In this document: in pieces, positions 53,793-63,150 of the stretch
Layout of the letters: every line of letters begins with the position of its first letter
Position numbering within the stretch: the stretch's first letter is position 1
From: Pseudomonadota bacterium
GTDB taxonomy: Bacteria; Myxococcota_A; UBA9160; SZUA-336
DNA: 64,000 bases
NCBI GenBank assembly: GCA_003247575.1
Contig: QJZC01000032.1
Location: forward strand, 25,971-89,970
Reading direction: 5' to 3'
Translations under genes and position numbers: made by a program
Notes under the pieces: model-generated
Database searches by the model: none
Seen by the model: the letters and a program-made list of their open reading frames with translations, nothing else
What the model was told of the DNA's origin: nothing

Positions 53793-54863
53793 TCAGTGTC
53801 GCGGCGTGAGCGAGCGAAACACCTCGAATGCGGGCTTCGGATTTCCGTCTGACGTGAGCAGTCCGAAGGTTCGCTCGGCCGCGCCGAAGTAGCCGATGTG
53901 CTGTGGGTCGTCGTAGAGCTGAAAGTACACCCAGCCGAAGACGCCCGCCTTACGGAGCTCCTCGCGGTGCACCGCGATGTTCCGAAGCGCATCCGCCTGG
54001 ATTCCGTTCCAGCGCCCGTGCGATCCCACTGCCACATAGCCAATGAGTAACGGCCGAGCGAAGGCCCGCTTCAGATAGCGTGCGAACTCGAGCGCCGACT
54101 CCCCTACGCGAACGTACTCGCCGCGGTTGGCTCGCGGATCCGTGGCCGCGCGCATCTCCTGAAACGCGATGAAGTCGAGACCGCTGGCAGCCGGGGCTAC
54201 GACCTGTTCGAGGTAGGGCGTGCCCGGGAAGTCTCCGACGCAGATGCCTACCCGCACGTTGGGCGCGCGTTCGCGCAGCATCGCGGCAGCGCTCAGGAGG
54301 TGCTCCGAGAACTCGGGCCAGTAGATGACCGGTGTTTCACCGCTGGGAGGCAAGATGTTGAACTCCGGCTCGAGGATCACGAGTATGGGATACGGCATGC
54401 GCAGCAGATCGCTCATGCGCTCGAGGCTTGCATACCACTCGGCTTGCGACGCCTGGAAATGCTCCTTGCTGATGAAGTCGCCGAAGAAGTAGTGCGTCAC
54501 GATCGGGGTGACCCCGCGTTTTGCGACTCGCTCGAGCTCGTCCGTTGGAATCCAGCTCGGGTCCCAATCCCGGGTGAGCCAGACCTGCAGGAAGTCGACG
54601 CGTAGATCGAGTTGGTCGAGCTCGTCGATCGACCTGCTCCAGCGCCCGTCCCGCTGCCAGGCCAGTCGATCGCCGATCCCGATTCGAAGGCGGCTCGTGT
54701 CCGACAAATCGAGCTCCGAGGCTCCCGGTGTGCGACACGCCGCGAGCAACGCGATCAGGCAGACGATTGCGCGCGCGAGCGGTCGCGGAGTCGATGACTG
54801 TCGCTGGGGCGGAGGGGCGGAGGAAGGCCGCGAACCTTGGTGTCCCATCCCGTTCCGACTCAT
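53793..54863 (-). CDS. Lipoprotein with TIM-barrel glycoside-hydrolase-like domain
   Basis: A 356-residue protein starting at ATG 54863, overlapping the glmS stop (ATGA). The lipobox is LLAAC (Cys43). The rest looks like a (beta/alpha)8 barrel: FLQVWLTRDWDPSW, TPIVTHYFFGDF, LVILEPEFNILPP and LDFIAFQEM, then FGWVYFQLYDDP. Glu residues in ILEPEFN and AFQEM sit where clan-A hydrolases have acid/base and nucleophile. The specific family is not clear. Coupling to glmS and the facing polysaccharide genes suggests it trims or modifies an exported amino-sugar polymer. Confidence 0.75.
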   Translation of the reverse strand: MSRNGMGHQGSRPSSAPPPQRQSSTPRPLARAIVCLIALLAACRTPGASELDLSDTSRLRIGIGDRLAWQRDGRWSRSIDELDQLDLRVDFLQVWLTRDWDPSWIPTDELERVAKRGVTPIVTHYFFGDFISKEHFQASQAEWYASLERMSDLLRMPYPILVILEPEFNILPPSGETPVIYWPEFSEHLLSAAAMLRERAPNVRVGICVGDFPGTPYLEQVVAPAASGLDFIAFQEMRAATDPRANRGEYVRVGESALEFARYLKRAFARPLLIGYVAVGSHGRWNGIQADALRNIAVHREELRKAGVFGWVYFQLYDDPQHIGYFGAAERTFGLLTSDGNPKPAFEVFRSLTPRH

Positions 54864-56719
54864 TCGACGGTCACGCTCTTCGCGAGGTTGCGTGGCTGAT
54901 CGACGTCGGTGCCCTTGAGTACTGCGATGTGGTAAGCGAGCAGCTGGAGGGGAAGCGTCGCTACGATCGGGCTCAGGAGGTCCCCGACCTGCGGGACGTA
55001 GAGCACGTCGTGGGCGCGACCCAGCAACTCGCCATCGCCCTCGCTGCCGATGGCGATGATCTTGCCGTCGCGAGAACGGATCTGCTCGAGATTGGAGCAG
55101 ATCTTGTCGTAGAGCGCGGTTCGGAGTGCGAGCACGACCGAGGGCATCTCGTGATCGATCAGTGCGATGGGGCCGTGCTTCAGCTCGCCGCCTGCATACC
55201 CCTCCGCGTGGATGTAGGAGATTTCCTTGAGCTTGAGCGCGCCTTCCAGCGCGATCGGGTAGAGCAGCTCCCGGCCCACGAAGAGGAAGCTGTGCGCGCG
55301 GTGGTAGCGCTCTGCAATCGCTCGAATCTGGTCGGTCGGCGCGAGAGCTCTCTCGAGTTTGTCGGGTAGCTGCTGCAGCTGGTCCAGGAGCTCGGACACG
55401 AGTGCGTCGTCGATCCGCCCGGCCGCTCGTGCAAGACGTACCGCGACCAAGAAGAGAGCCAGCAGCTGCGTGGTGAATGCCTTGGTCGATGCCACGCCGA
55501 TTTCTGGGCCCGCCTGCGTGTATAGCACGTGATCGCTCGCGCGCGGGATGCTGGCGTCGCGGACATTGCAAATCGAGCTGACCCGCCCGCCCGCTGCGCG
55601 CGCGAGTTCGACCGCAGCCAGGGTATCCGCGGTCTCCCCCGACTGTGACACCGGGATGAGCCACGTGTCCGGCCCGAGGACGGGATGCCCGTAGCGAAAC
55701 TCGCTGGCGCGCACGGCTTCGGCGGGAATTCCGGCGAGGCGCTCGATCCACGCTTTGCCGAGCATGCACGCGTAGAATGCGGTACCGCAGCCGACGAGAT
55801 AGAGCCTGCGGATTCGCCTGGCCTCTTCGGGACCAACGGGCAGCTCCTCCAGATTCAGGTCGTTCCCGCTCGCTGCGATGCGACCCGCGAGTGTGCGCGA
55901 GACGGCGGCTGGCTGTTCGAAGATCTCCTTCAGCATGAAGTGGTCGTAGCCGCCCTTCTCAGCCGAGATGGGGTCCCAGTCGATGCGCTTCGGAGTGCGC
56001 TGCGGGATCCTCCCGTCCGCATCGAAGAGCTCGAAGCCTTCCGGAGTGAGTCGGGCGAGCTCCCCGTCCTCGAGCGCGACGACGTCGCGCGAATATGGAA
56101 GCAGGGCGGGGATGTCACTCGCGAGATGGGTTCCGGCTGAGGTATGGGCGATCACGAGCGGGCTCCCACCGCGCTTGGCCGCGACGATCTGGGCCGGAAA
56201 GGAATCGTTCATGACGGCGATGGCATAGGACCCGGTGAGTTCTGCGAGCGCGCTGTGTACGCACGCGACCAAGGTTGCTCCCGCGTCGAGCTTCGCTTCG
56301 CCCGCCGCCGCGCGGACTGCGCGTTCGATCAGGTGTGCGATGACCTCGCTGTCGGTCTCGGATGCGAACTTGTGTCCATCTGCCTCGAGTCGAGCGCGAA
56401 GCTCCGCGTGATTCTCGATGATGCCGTTGTGCGTGATGAAGGTTCCACCCGCACGGTGCGGGTGAGCATTGGCCACACAGGGGCGACCGTGTGTGGCCCA
56501 GCGCGTATGTCCGATGCCGCAGAGCCCCTCGACCGGATGCTCCGTCAGCGTATCGTGAAGGGTCGCGAGCTTCCCGAGGGCACGTCGGAGCTCGATCCGC
56601 TCCCCGGTGTCCACGGCGATACCCGACGAGTCGTACCCGCGATACTCGAGTCGTTTCAATCCATCCAGCAGGACCTGAGTTGCGTCTTGGTTGCCGGTGT
56701 AACCGACGATGCCGCACAT
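54860..56719 (-). CDS. glmS: Glutamine-fructose-6-phosphate aminotransferase GlmS
   Basis: A 619-residue cytosolic enzyme making glucosamine-6-phosphate. It starts MCGIVGYTG, with the glutaminase nucleophile Cys2 exposed after Met removal, so ATG 56719 is certain. The glutaminase domain has GHTRWATHGRP and NGIIENH; two SIS domains follow (VGCGTAFYACMLGKAWIE, SQSGETADTL, and the C-terminal PRNLAKSVTVE). The length is normal. It supplies UDP-GlcNAc for peptidoglycan and probably for the nearby GT2 synthase. No glmS ribozyme was recognised in the upstream 270 bases. Confidence 0.97.
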   Translation of the reverse strand: MCGIVGYTGNQDATQVLLDGLKRLEYRGYDSSGIAVDTGERIELRRALGKLATLHDTLTEHPVEGLCGIGHTRWATHGRPCVANAHPHRAGGTFITHNGIIENHAELRARLEADGHKFASETDSEVIAHLIERAVRAAAGEAKLDAGATLVACVHSALAELTGSYAIAVMNDSFPAQIVAAKRGGSPLVIAHTSAGTHLASDIPALLPYSRDVVALEDGELARLTPEGFELFDADGRIPQRTPKRIDWDPISAEKGGYDHFMLKEIFEQPAAVSRTLAGRIAASGNDLNLEELPVGPEEARRIRRLYLVGCGTAFYACMLGKAWIERLAGIPAEAVRASEFRYGHPVLGPDTWLIPVSQSGETADTLAAVELARAAGGRVSSICNVRDASIPRASDHVLYTQAGPEIGVASTKAFTTQLLALFLVAVRLARAAGRIDDALVSELLDQLQQLPDKLERALAPTDQIRAIAERYHRAHSFLFVGRELLYPIALEGALKLKEISYIHAEGYAGGELKHGPIALIDHEMPSVVLALRTALYDKICSNLEQIRSRDGKIIAIGSEGDGELLGRAHDVLYVPQVGDLLSPIVATLPLQLLAYHIAVLKGTDVDQPRNLAKSVTVE

Positions 56720-56991
56720 CGATGGAGCTCCAGGAGGCGAGGGGTGAAACTCTGCTGCGAGACGTTCGAGTCCCGCTGCCGTGGTCTGCTCTTCGGTTGG
56801 CCCTTTTGCGGAGTGAAGCGACCAGCGGAGGAAGGGAGCGCAAGCAGCGTGTCCAGAGAGAGCTGCCCGTACGCATCTCCGCTCTAGGCAGCAGTCTGCG
56901 AGTAGCTCGTGTGCAGGCTGTCTGATTCCGGCGTAGTGCTGCAGCAAACGGGTTCAGCTGCGCACAGGCTTCGCCCGATAACCCCACTACT

Positions 56992-58770
56992 GTGGAAGGG
57001 ACCGCTCCGAAGCGCCATGCCCCGAGACCGATCGGGGTAGAGCTACTCGACCATGCCGTGGGTGGTGCGGCTCCCAAGCTCGGACTCGTGCTGGTCGGAG
57101 AGACAGGCACGGGACGAACTGTGCTGTGTCTCGAGGTGGCGGCTGCGGCCCTCGATCGCGGTCAGCGCGTCGTCTATCTGACGGGCGAGCCGCCGGAGAT
57201 CCTGCTGCGCCAGGCAGAGTCTCTCGGGCTCGATCTGCTTCCGGGTCTGTCGCTCGGCCGGATGACCTTGCTCGAGTTGGTTTCGAACGCAGCGACTACC
57301 ACACGGGCCTACGGAGTGGGCCCGCTGCTCGAGTCGATGGAGGCCGAGTCGCCTCATGCCGACTGGGTCATCGTGGATCCTCTCACCTCGCTGACGGCCG
57401 ATCTGTTGGACGAGCGTCCACTGCGCGATGCAGTCGGGGCGCTGCTCACTGGGTATGGCGACGACCAGATGATCGTCGCGACAGCGGACACGGACATGCT
57501 GCGCCGTCAGCCGGCGCTCGAGCGTGCACTCTCGGATGTTTGTGGCTCGCTGGCGTATCTCCGGCGCGATGAGGAAGGAGTGCGCAGCATCTCGGTGCTC
57601 AAGTCTCGCTTCGCGAGTGGGGCTGCGGGGAAGCTGACCTTCGAGATCGGGGCGTCCGGAACGTCGCTCATCGGACGGAGTCCGAGTTCGAGCCGAGAGG
57701 TGGCGCGCTCGCAGGTGGGTGCGCCGTCGCCGGGCGAAGCATCGGCGGCTGAGATTCCTGTTCGCAGGATCGAACTCGATCCCGCCTTGCGACGCTCGAT
57801 CTCGGCTCTGGAAAGGGTCGAAGCAGCAGGCCGCGAAGTCGATCGCACCGCAGCGCTACCGACCCCTTCGGCTCCGCTGGCCCCGCGCGACGAGCGAGAC
57901 CGTGAGTCTCCTTCCGAGCCTCGGGCCGAGCCCGATGCTGCTGCCTCCGAGACGAAGCGCAAGCGGATCTTGGTGGTTCACGGCGATTCGACGCGAGCTG
58001 CGCACATGGCGAAAGTACTCGAGCCGACCTACGAGGTTGCCATCGAGAACACGGCCTTCGGCGCGCTGTCAGCGATCTTCACTCAGCCGGCCGCCCTGAT
58101 CGTGCTGGATGTCAAGCTGCCTGATATCTCGGGGTACGAGTTTCTTGCGACCTTGCGTCGGTCGCCGAACGGTCCTCCGGTCTTGGCGGTATCCGAGAGC
58201 CTGGTGCGTGCGGGCGACCGAATCCGTGCGCTCGTGTTGGGTGCCTCGGATGTGCTGCCCTCGTTCTCGGCGAGCTACGAGCTGCGTCACAAGGTGGAGA
58301 GTCTGCTGCGTGTTCCGCACGTGCCCACCGTTCCCGCGGCATCTCCGGTCGACGTTCGCGAGCTCGTGGCGTTTGCGAACAACGGCAGTCGGCAGGTCGA
58401 TCAGGCCGAGTTCGGAGAACGCGTCGAGCGCGCGAATCGCTTCGGAGAGAAGTTTGGCATCGCATCCTCGCTGCTCGCGCTCGAAGCGGGCGGTGGTGAG
58501 GATCTCGAGATCGTCCTGGCGGCGTGCGAGAAGTTGCTTCGCACCGAGGACGCGATGATCCAGCTGGACGAGCGACGAGCGCTGGTGCTTCTCGTCGCCG
58601 CGAGTTCCGACAGCGTTCCGGTAGTGGTCGGGCGGATCAAGAAGTCCGTCGAGCGCATGGTGGACCTCGCCTGGGGAGCGAGGCTCGTGGGAGAGGGCGT
58701 CGCGGGACACGACGGGGATGCGGCGGACTGGGAGAAGTTCGTGGACCAGCTTTCCATGGAGGTGTGGTGA
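56992..58770 (+). CDS. RecA/KaiC-like ATPase domain fused to a degenerate receiver
   Basis: A 592-residue cytosolic protein. Residues ~12-225 look like a RecA/KaiC fold. The P-loop is GETGTGRT (residues 36-43), with Arg in place of the usual Lys, and the Walker B strand is WVIVDPLTS. Residues ~323-435 resemble a receiver, with LVVHGDS and LIVLDVKLPDISG, but the conserved C-terminal Lys is missing (GASDVLPSFSAS). The last 130 residues recall a shortened GGDEF-type fold without GGDEF. Start GTG 56992 has a weak ribosome site. Its stop overlaps the next gene (GTGA), so it probably regulates polysaccharide export. Confidence 0.75.
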   Translation: MEGTAPKRHAPRPIGVELLDHAVGGAAPKLGLVLVGETGTGRTVLCLEVAAAALDRGQRVVYLTGEPPEILLRQAESLGLDLLPGLSLGRMTLLELVSNAATTTRAYGVGPLLESMEAESPHADWVIVDPLTSLTADLLDERPLRDAVGALLTGYGDDQMIVATADTDMLRRQPALERALSDVCGSLAYLRRDEEGVRSISVLKSRFASGAAGKLTFEIGASGTSLIGRSPSSSREVARSQVGAPSPGEASAAEIPVRRIELDPALRRSISALERVEAAGREVDRTAALPTPSAPLAPRDERDRESPSEPRAEPDAAASETKRKRILVVHGDSTRAAHMAKVLEPTYEVAIENTAFGALSAIFTQPAALIVLDVKLPDISGYEFLATLRRSPNGPPVLAVSESLVRAGDRIRALVLGASDVLPSFSASYELRHKVESLLRVPHVPTVPAASPVDVRELVAFANNGSRQVDQAEFGERVERANRFGEKFGIASSLLALEAGGGEDLEIVLAACEKLLRTEDAMIQLDERRALVLLVAASSDSVPVVVGRIKKSVERMVDLAWGARLVGEGVAGHDGDAADWEKFVDQLSMEVW

Positions 58771-60242
58771 ACGGGCACACTCGCCGCGCGAGCAGATGCT
58801 TCGCGCTGTCGTGGCTCGCGTGGAGCGCGAGCGTGTTGGCGCTGGTCATGCCGCTCGCGACGGGCTTTGCCGCACCGGAGGCCCAGCAGGCCGAGACCAC
58901 GGAGGCAAAGCTTTCCCGCGCGAACAGCTTCCTCGGCTCGCAGCAGGAGTATCCCGAGGCGGTGCGTCTCTACCGCGAGATTCTCGCCGTCGCCCCGGGG
59001 CATCGCGAAGCTCGCCTGCGGCTGGCCCAGGTGCTGTCGTGGTCTGGCGAGCTCGAGGCATCCCTCCGCGAGTACGCGGAACTGCGTCGGCGCTTTCCGG
59101 GGGATGCGGAGATCCGGATCAATCAGGCCGAGGTTCTGTCTTGGAGCGGACAGACGAAGTCCGCGCTCGAAGCATTCGAGCGAATCCTGGAGCAGGAGCC
59201 TGGGAATGCGCGTGCCGCACGAGGCGTGGCGCGGGTCCTGTCGTGGTCGGGGCGTAAGCCGCAGGCGGAGCGCGCCTATCAGCGTGCACTTGCGCTAGAG
59301 GAAGACAAGGAAGCGCGGAGCGAGTGGATCGAGCTGCGCAAGACACTTCGGCCCAGCCTCGAGCTCGAGGCCAACAGCTTCTCGGACAGCAGCGACTTCG
59401 ACCGGCGCGATGCCTGGGCTGAGTACTCGGGATTCCAGGACATGGCCACACGCGTTGGCATTCGCATGGGATGGATCCAGGTATCCCATCCGCAGGATCA
59501 GGTCGCGCTCGCTGTGCGCAGCCCCTTCGACGACGATAGCGGAATGGATCTGGGCTTCGTCTTCGATCGCTCCTTCGACAGCGGTCCCAAGCTGACTGCC
59601 GAGATCGGGGGACGGCGTTGGGAAGAGGCGGGAACCTCTCCATACGCGCGCTTTCACCTCGTCCATACATTCGAGAAGCTCGGCTCGGTCGGTGCTCACC
59701 TGGTGCATGAGGAGTACGGCGACGTGTCGAATTCGTTCGAGGCCATCCAGGAGCAGATTCGACAGACCGCTCTGGCCGCAACGCTCTACCGGCGTCTCGG
59801 AGCCAAGCTGGGTGCCTTCGGTCGTCTCGAGGTCGCGTCGCTCGATGACGGGAACAGCCGTCAGTCCTTCTATGGCGCCCTGACGTTCTATCCGTTTTCC
59901 AAGTTGGACGCGGATCTGAGCCTGGGTACCAACTTCATGAGCTTCTCGGACGACTCGGACAGTTACTACGCTCCCGAGAGCGACTTCGGATTAGATCTGC
60001 TCTGGCAACATCGAATGCCGATGTCTCCGGCGCTCGAGTTTCGCTACAAGGCTGCGCTCGGACTCCAGAGCACCAAGGTGCGATCGGCATCCGAGTCCGG
60101 CACCCTGTGGAACGCTGAGGCTCAGATCAAGTGGGAGCGAGATCCCTGGACGGCGCGGCTTCGCTTCGGCGTGAGCTACTCGCAGCGCAGCAGCCGCTAC
60201 AGCACGCGCAGGGGCTTGTTCGAGCTGATCCGGGAGTTCTGA
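58767..60242 (+). CDS. TPR-plus-beta-barrel outer-membrane protein of a polysaccharide locus
   Basis: A 491-residue protein with a signal peptide ending near GFAAPEAQ. Residues ~45-180 hold three or four TPR-like repeats with the recurring VLSWSGxxxxAxxxY unit. Residues ~190-491 alternate in strands ending ELIREF, as in an outer-membrane barrel. This is the layout of PgaA, which exports poly-GlcNAc, though shorter. GTG 58767 overlaps the previous stop; GGAGG lies just before it. The GT2 synthase gene starts one base after its stop codon. Confidence 0.85.
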   Translation: MNGHTRRASRCFALSWLAWSASVLALVMPLATGFAAPEAQQAETTEAKLSRANSFLGSQQEYPEAVRLYREILAVAPGHREARLRLAQVLSWSGELEASLREYAELRRRFPGDAEIRINQAEVLSWSGQTKSALEAFERILEQEPGNARAARGVARVLSWSGRKPQAERAYQRALALEEDKEARSEWIELRKTLRPSLELEANSFSDSSDFDRRDAWAEYSGFQDMATRVGIRMGWIQVSHPQDQVALAVRSPFDDDSGMDLGFVFDRSFDSGPKLTAEIGGRRWEEAGTSPYARFHLVHTFEKLGSVGAHLVHEEYGDVSNSFEAIQEQIRQTALAATLYRRLGAKLGAFGRLEVASLDDGNSRQSFYGALTFYPFSKLDADLSLGTNFMSFSDDSDSYYAPESDFGLDLLWQHRMPMSPALEFRYKAALGLQSTKVRSASESGTLWNAEAQIKWERDPWTARLRFGVSYSQRSSRYSTRRGLFELIREF

Positions 60243-60243
60243 G

Positions 60244-61551
60244 ATGAAACGGCGTGAGGCTGTGCTGGTTGGCATCCTGCTCGTGCTGCTGATCGCACTC
60301 TCTGTGGTGCTCTACCGGCAGATGCTGCAGACGCGGGTGCCGATCCCGAACGGCTTCCTGCGGGGTGCAATGCTGGTCCTGTTCGGCTTCCTGCTGCTGT
60401 TGATTCTGCGCTACTTCGTCCTGCTCTGGTTCTCGTACCTGAATCTATTGGACGATGCAGACGATGGGCTCGCGCAGATCGATCCGTTGGTCTCCGTTCT
60501 GGTGCCCGCCTACAACGAAGGGGCTGTGATCCAGGGTTCGATCCGCTCCTTGATGACGCTCGACTATCCACACTATGAAGTGTTGGTTATCGACGATGGA
60601 TCCTCGGACGATACCTACCGCAAGGCCGTGGCGTTCGAGGGGCAGCACGGGGGCTGCGAAGTGCGGGTGATCCATCAACCGAACGCGGGTAAGGCCGAGG
60701 CCTTGAATACGGGGATCCAGGCGGCGCGCGGCGCCCTGGTGCTCTGTATGGACGGAGATTCTGCGCTGGCGCCGCAGACCCTGCGGCGCGCGGTGCGGCA
60801 CTTCACCGACCCGAATGTGGCTGCGGTGGCGGGGAGTGTGAAGGTCGTCAACCGTTCGAACACACTGACCGCGCTCCAGGCGCTCGAGTACATCGAAGGG
60901 CTCAACATGGTCCGCCAGGCGCAAGCGTTCTTTCGTACAGTCAACATCATTCCGGGCCCGATCGGAGTGTTCCGCCGTGACGCATTGCTCGAGATCGGTG
61001 GCTACGAGGCGGACACCTTCGCCGAGGACTGTGACACCACGCTGCGACTGCTGATCCGAGGCTGGCAGATCAAGTACGAGCCCGAGTCCATCGCCTATAC
61101 CGAAGCGCCCGAGAAGCTCCTCGATCTACTGAAGCAGCGGTATCGTTGGACACGCGGCATCTTGCAGGCGCTGCGCAAGCATCGGCGGACGCTGATCGAT
61201 CCCCGCGCCAGCATCATGACCACTGGATCTCTCTGGTACATGGTCTTCGAGGGAATCATGTGGCCAATTATGAACGTGTTCGCAAACGTCCTCTTCTTGG
61301 CAATGGCGGCGACGATGGGGGCTGCGACGCCGCTGGTCATCTGGTGGGCACAGCTGACCGTGCTGGATCTGGCAGCTGCAATGTACTGTGTAGTGGTGGA
61401 GGGCGAGCGGCTATGGCTGGTGCCGTACGCCGTGCTCTATCGGTTGTTCTTCGCGCTCACGATCGATGTCACGAAAGTCCTCGCGACCGCCGAAGAGCTT
61501 CTACAGCTGCGCATGGATTGGGGAAAGCTCGATCGGATCGGCCGGATCTGA
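60244..61551 (+). CDS. GT2 processive glycosyltransferase (PgaC/chitin-synthase type)
   Basis: A 435-residue inner-membrane enzyme. Two N-terminal helices are followed by a cytosolic GT2 domain: LVPAYNEG, DDGSSDDT, the metal-binding DGDS, the acidic TFAEDCDT and the processivity motif QRYRWTRG. Two or three C-terminal helices complete the channel-like part. This matches PgaC and hyaluronan-type synthases that polymerise and extrude beta-linked amino sugars. GlmS nearby could supply the precursor. The polymer cannot be named with certainty. GGGAG precedes the start. Confidence 0.93.
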   Translation: MKRREAVLVGILLVLLIALSVVLYRQMLQTRVPIPNGFLRGAMLVLFGFLLLLILRYFVLLWFSYLNLLDDADDGLAQIDPLVSVLVPAYNEGAVIQGSIRSLMTLDYPHYEVLVIDDGSSDDTYRKAVAFEGQHGGCEVRVIHQPNAGKAEALNTGIQAARGALVLCMDGDSALAPQTLRRAVRHFTDPNVAAVAGSVKVVNRSNTLTALQALEYIEGLNMVRQAQAFFRTVNIIPGPIGVFRRDALLEIGGYEADTFAEDCDTTLRLLIRGWQIKYEPESIAYTEAPEKLLDLLKQRYRWTRGILQALRKHRRTLIDPRASIMTTGSLWYMVFEGIMWPIMNVFANVLFLAMAATMGAATPLVIWWAQLTVLDLAAAMYCVVVEGERLWLVPYAVLYRLFFALTIDVTKVLATAEELLQLRMDWGKLDRIGRI

Positions 61552-61667
61552 TGGGTCCCCAGGCAGCGAGAGGGGACCGATGCGGGGGTCGCGTCGCACG
61601 CGTCCAGGTAGGCGCGATCTTCCCCAGGTGATACGCATGCAATGGAGCCGGGGGGACGGCAGGGCGA

Positions 61668-61853
61668 ATGGAGCTGATTCCGTATCTCTCCGCCGTCATC
61701 TTCATTGCGACCATTGCTACCGTGGTGCTCTCGATGCTGTCCTACGCAGCATTCAAGTTGCGCGGTCGTCGCAAGCCGAAGCAGAGCACCGAGCGTCCGG
61801 TGTACTTCCGGCGCGTAGAGCCTCCGGCACCTCCTGAAGATCCTGCTCGATGA
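61668..61853 (+). CDS. Small single-span membrane protein in the polysaccharide locus
   Basis: A 61-residue protein with one helix (about 5-28, PYLSAVIFIATIATVVLSML) and a basic, then Pro-rich cytosolic tail (RGRRKPKQSTERP). Its size and position recall PgaD, the c-di-GMP-dependent partner of PgaC, but PgaD has two helices. It overlaps the next gene as ATGA. Confidence 0.7.
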   Translation: MELIPYLSAVIFIATIATVVLSMLSYAAFKLRGRRKPKQSTERPVYFRRVEPPAPPEDPAR

Positions 61854-62992
61854 GCGCACCGGAGGGACGCACCTACACGGTGCTGGTTCTGCTGCTCGGT
61901 GTGCTCTTCCTGACCGGCGGCACGTTCCTGATGTTCACGATGGTGGCGACGGTGATCGGTCCCTTCTCGATCGATTCGGTGCGGCCTCCGGAGTCACGGG
62001 CGCGGGCGTCGCTCATCCTGTGGGTTCCGCCGTCGCTCCGCGACGTGGGAGAGTTCGATCGGGACCGGAGCCTCGCGACCTGGCGCTCGCTGGTGCCCGA
62101 GGAGGAGTCGCTGACGGTGACGAGCTCGCTCGAGTCGATCGATCTTCAGGACCGACAGGGAGTCGTCGTAGCGGATGGCCGCAGTCTGTCCATGAGCGAG
62201 ATTCAGGCGCTTCGCGGATTCGTGCGGAGTGGGGGCCGCGTGGTCGTCTGGGGGTGGATTGCCATCTGGGATGCGGAGCATGCCTGGGCGGGAACGGGTA
62301 CGATGCGGCGGCTCCTGGGCGTGACCGAGGTCGCTGTCCTCTCCTACGAGCGCGCGCGACGTCTCGGTGTCGGGTATCTCGGCAGCCTCAGCTTGGGCAT
62401 CGATCCTAAGCGTGAGATCGGGATTTCCGTGCCTGTGGAGTCGCCCGGACTGCCGGCGGGCGAGGCCGCTGCGCTCCGGAGCCAGGGGGGATCTCGGGCC
62501 CAGCTGCGTGCCGAGCTCTACTGGCTCGATGCGGCGGAGCGGGAGGTCGGAGCGCAGGCGGCAGCGGCGAGTTCGCTTCAGATCGGTGCTGGGCAGCTGC
62601 TGTGGCTGGCGATGGCTCCACCGGAACCGACGGCCCAAGCCCCGGAGCTCGCACGAGTCTTCCGCAATGCACTGTCCTGGGCAGTGCGGGCGCCGATCCA
62701 CGGGATCTCGAGCGACAGCTTCGCAGCCCTAGAGACCTCGCTCGACCGCGTGAGCGAGCGGCGCATCACGCTCGAGGTGACCAATGTCGACCGGGCGCCG
62801 CATGCATTTGCCGTCGTGCGGATCGATATGAACCGCCCAGTGCGCGAAGTCGTAGTCACCAATGCGGCTGTGCTGCGCAAGCGGCCCAGCCTGAGTCTGG
62901 TTCCAGGGAGAGAGTGGTTCGACGTGCAGCTGCCCGAGATTCCGGGCCGCGCGAGCCGCAGCTATGCGCTCGACGTCGTGACCTCGGACTGA
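61850..62992 (+). CDS. Membrane protein of unknown function in the polysaccharide locus
   Basis: A 380-residue protein with one N-terminal helix (about 10-38). The rest is probably periplasmic and alpha/beta: GVVVADGRSLSMSEIQALRGFVRSGGRVVVWG resembles the class-I glutamine-amidotransferase-like fold of beta-galactosidase trimerisation domains. A beta-sandwich C-terminus (RITLEVTNVDRAPHAFAVVRI) follows. No deacetylase (NodB) motif is present. Translation is coupled to the 61-residue gene, suggesting a role in polymer modification or export. Confidence 0.7.
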   Translation: MSAPEGRTYTVLVLLLGVLFLTGGTFLMFTMVATVIGPFSIDSVRPPESRARASLILWVPPSLRDVGEFDRDRSLATWRSLVPEEESLTVTSSLESIDLQDRQGVVVADGRSLSMSEIQALRGFVRSGGRVVVWGWIAIWDAEHAWAGTGTMRRLLGVTEVAVLSYERARRLGVGYLGSLSLGIDPKREIGISVPVESPGLPAGEAAALRSQGGSRAQLRAELYWLDAAEREVGAQAAAASSLQIGAGQLLWLAMAPPEPTAQAPELARVFRNALSWAVRAPIHGISSDSFAALETSLDRVSERRITLEVTNVDRAPHAFAVVRIDMNRPVREVVVTNAAVLRKRPSLSLVPGREWFDVQLPEIPGRASRSYALDVVTSD

Positions 62993-63150
62993 GGCCCACG
63001 CGGGTCGTCTCCCGACTCTGGTCCTCGGATGAATGGATTTCGCAACGAGAAGAGACGCTCTCGAAGTTGCCCGAACCGTACAGTTGTCTGATCCGATTTG
63101 GGCACGAGTGTCGTCCTTCTATGCGAATCACGTACACAGGAGGTGGTCGC

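Noticed and set aside
53793..55769. A single 658-residue frame spanning the lipoprotein and part of glmS
   Set aside because: Its first 300 residues are an out-of-frame reading of glmS; the real lipoprotein starts at ATG 54863.
56720..56991. glmS ribozyme upstream of glmS
   Set aside because: No recognisable core or cleavage-site context was found, and the ribozyme is mainly known from Firmicutes.
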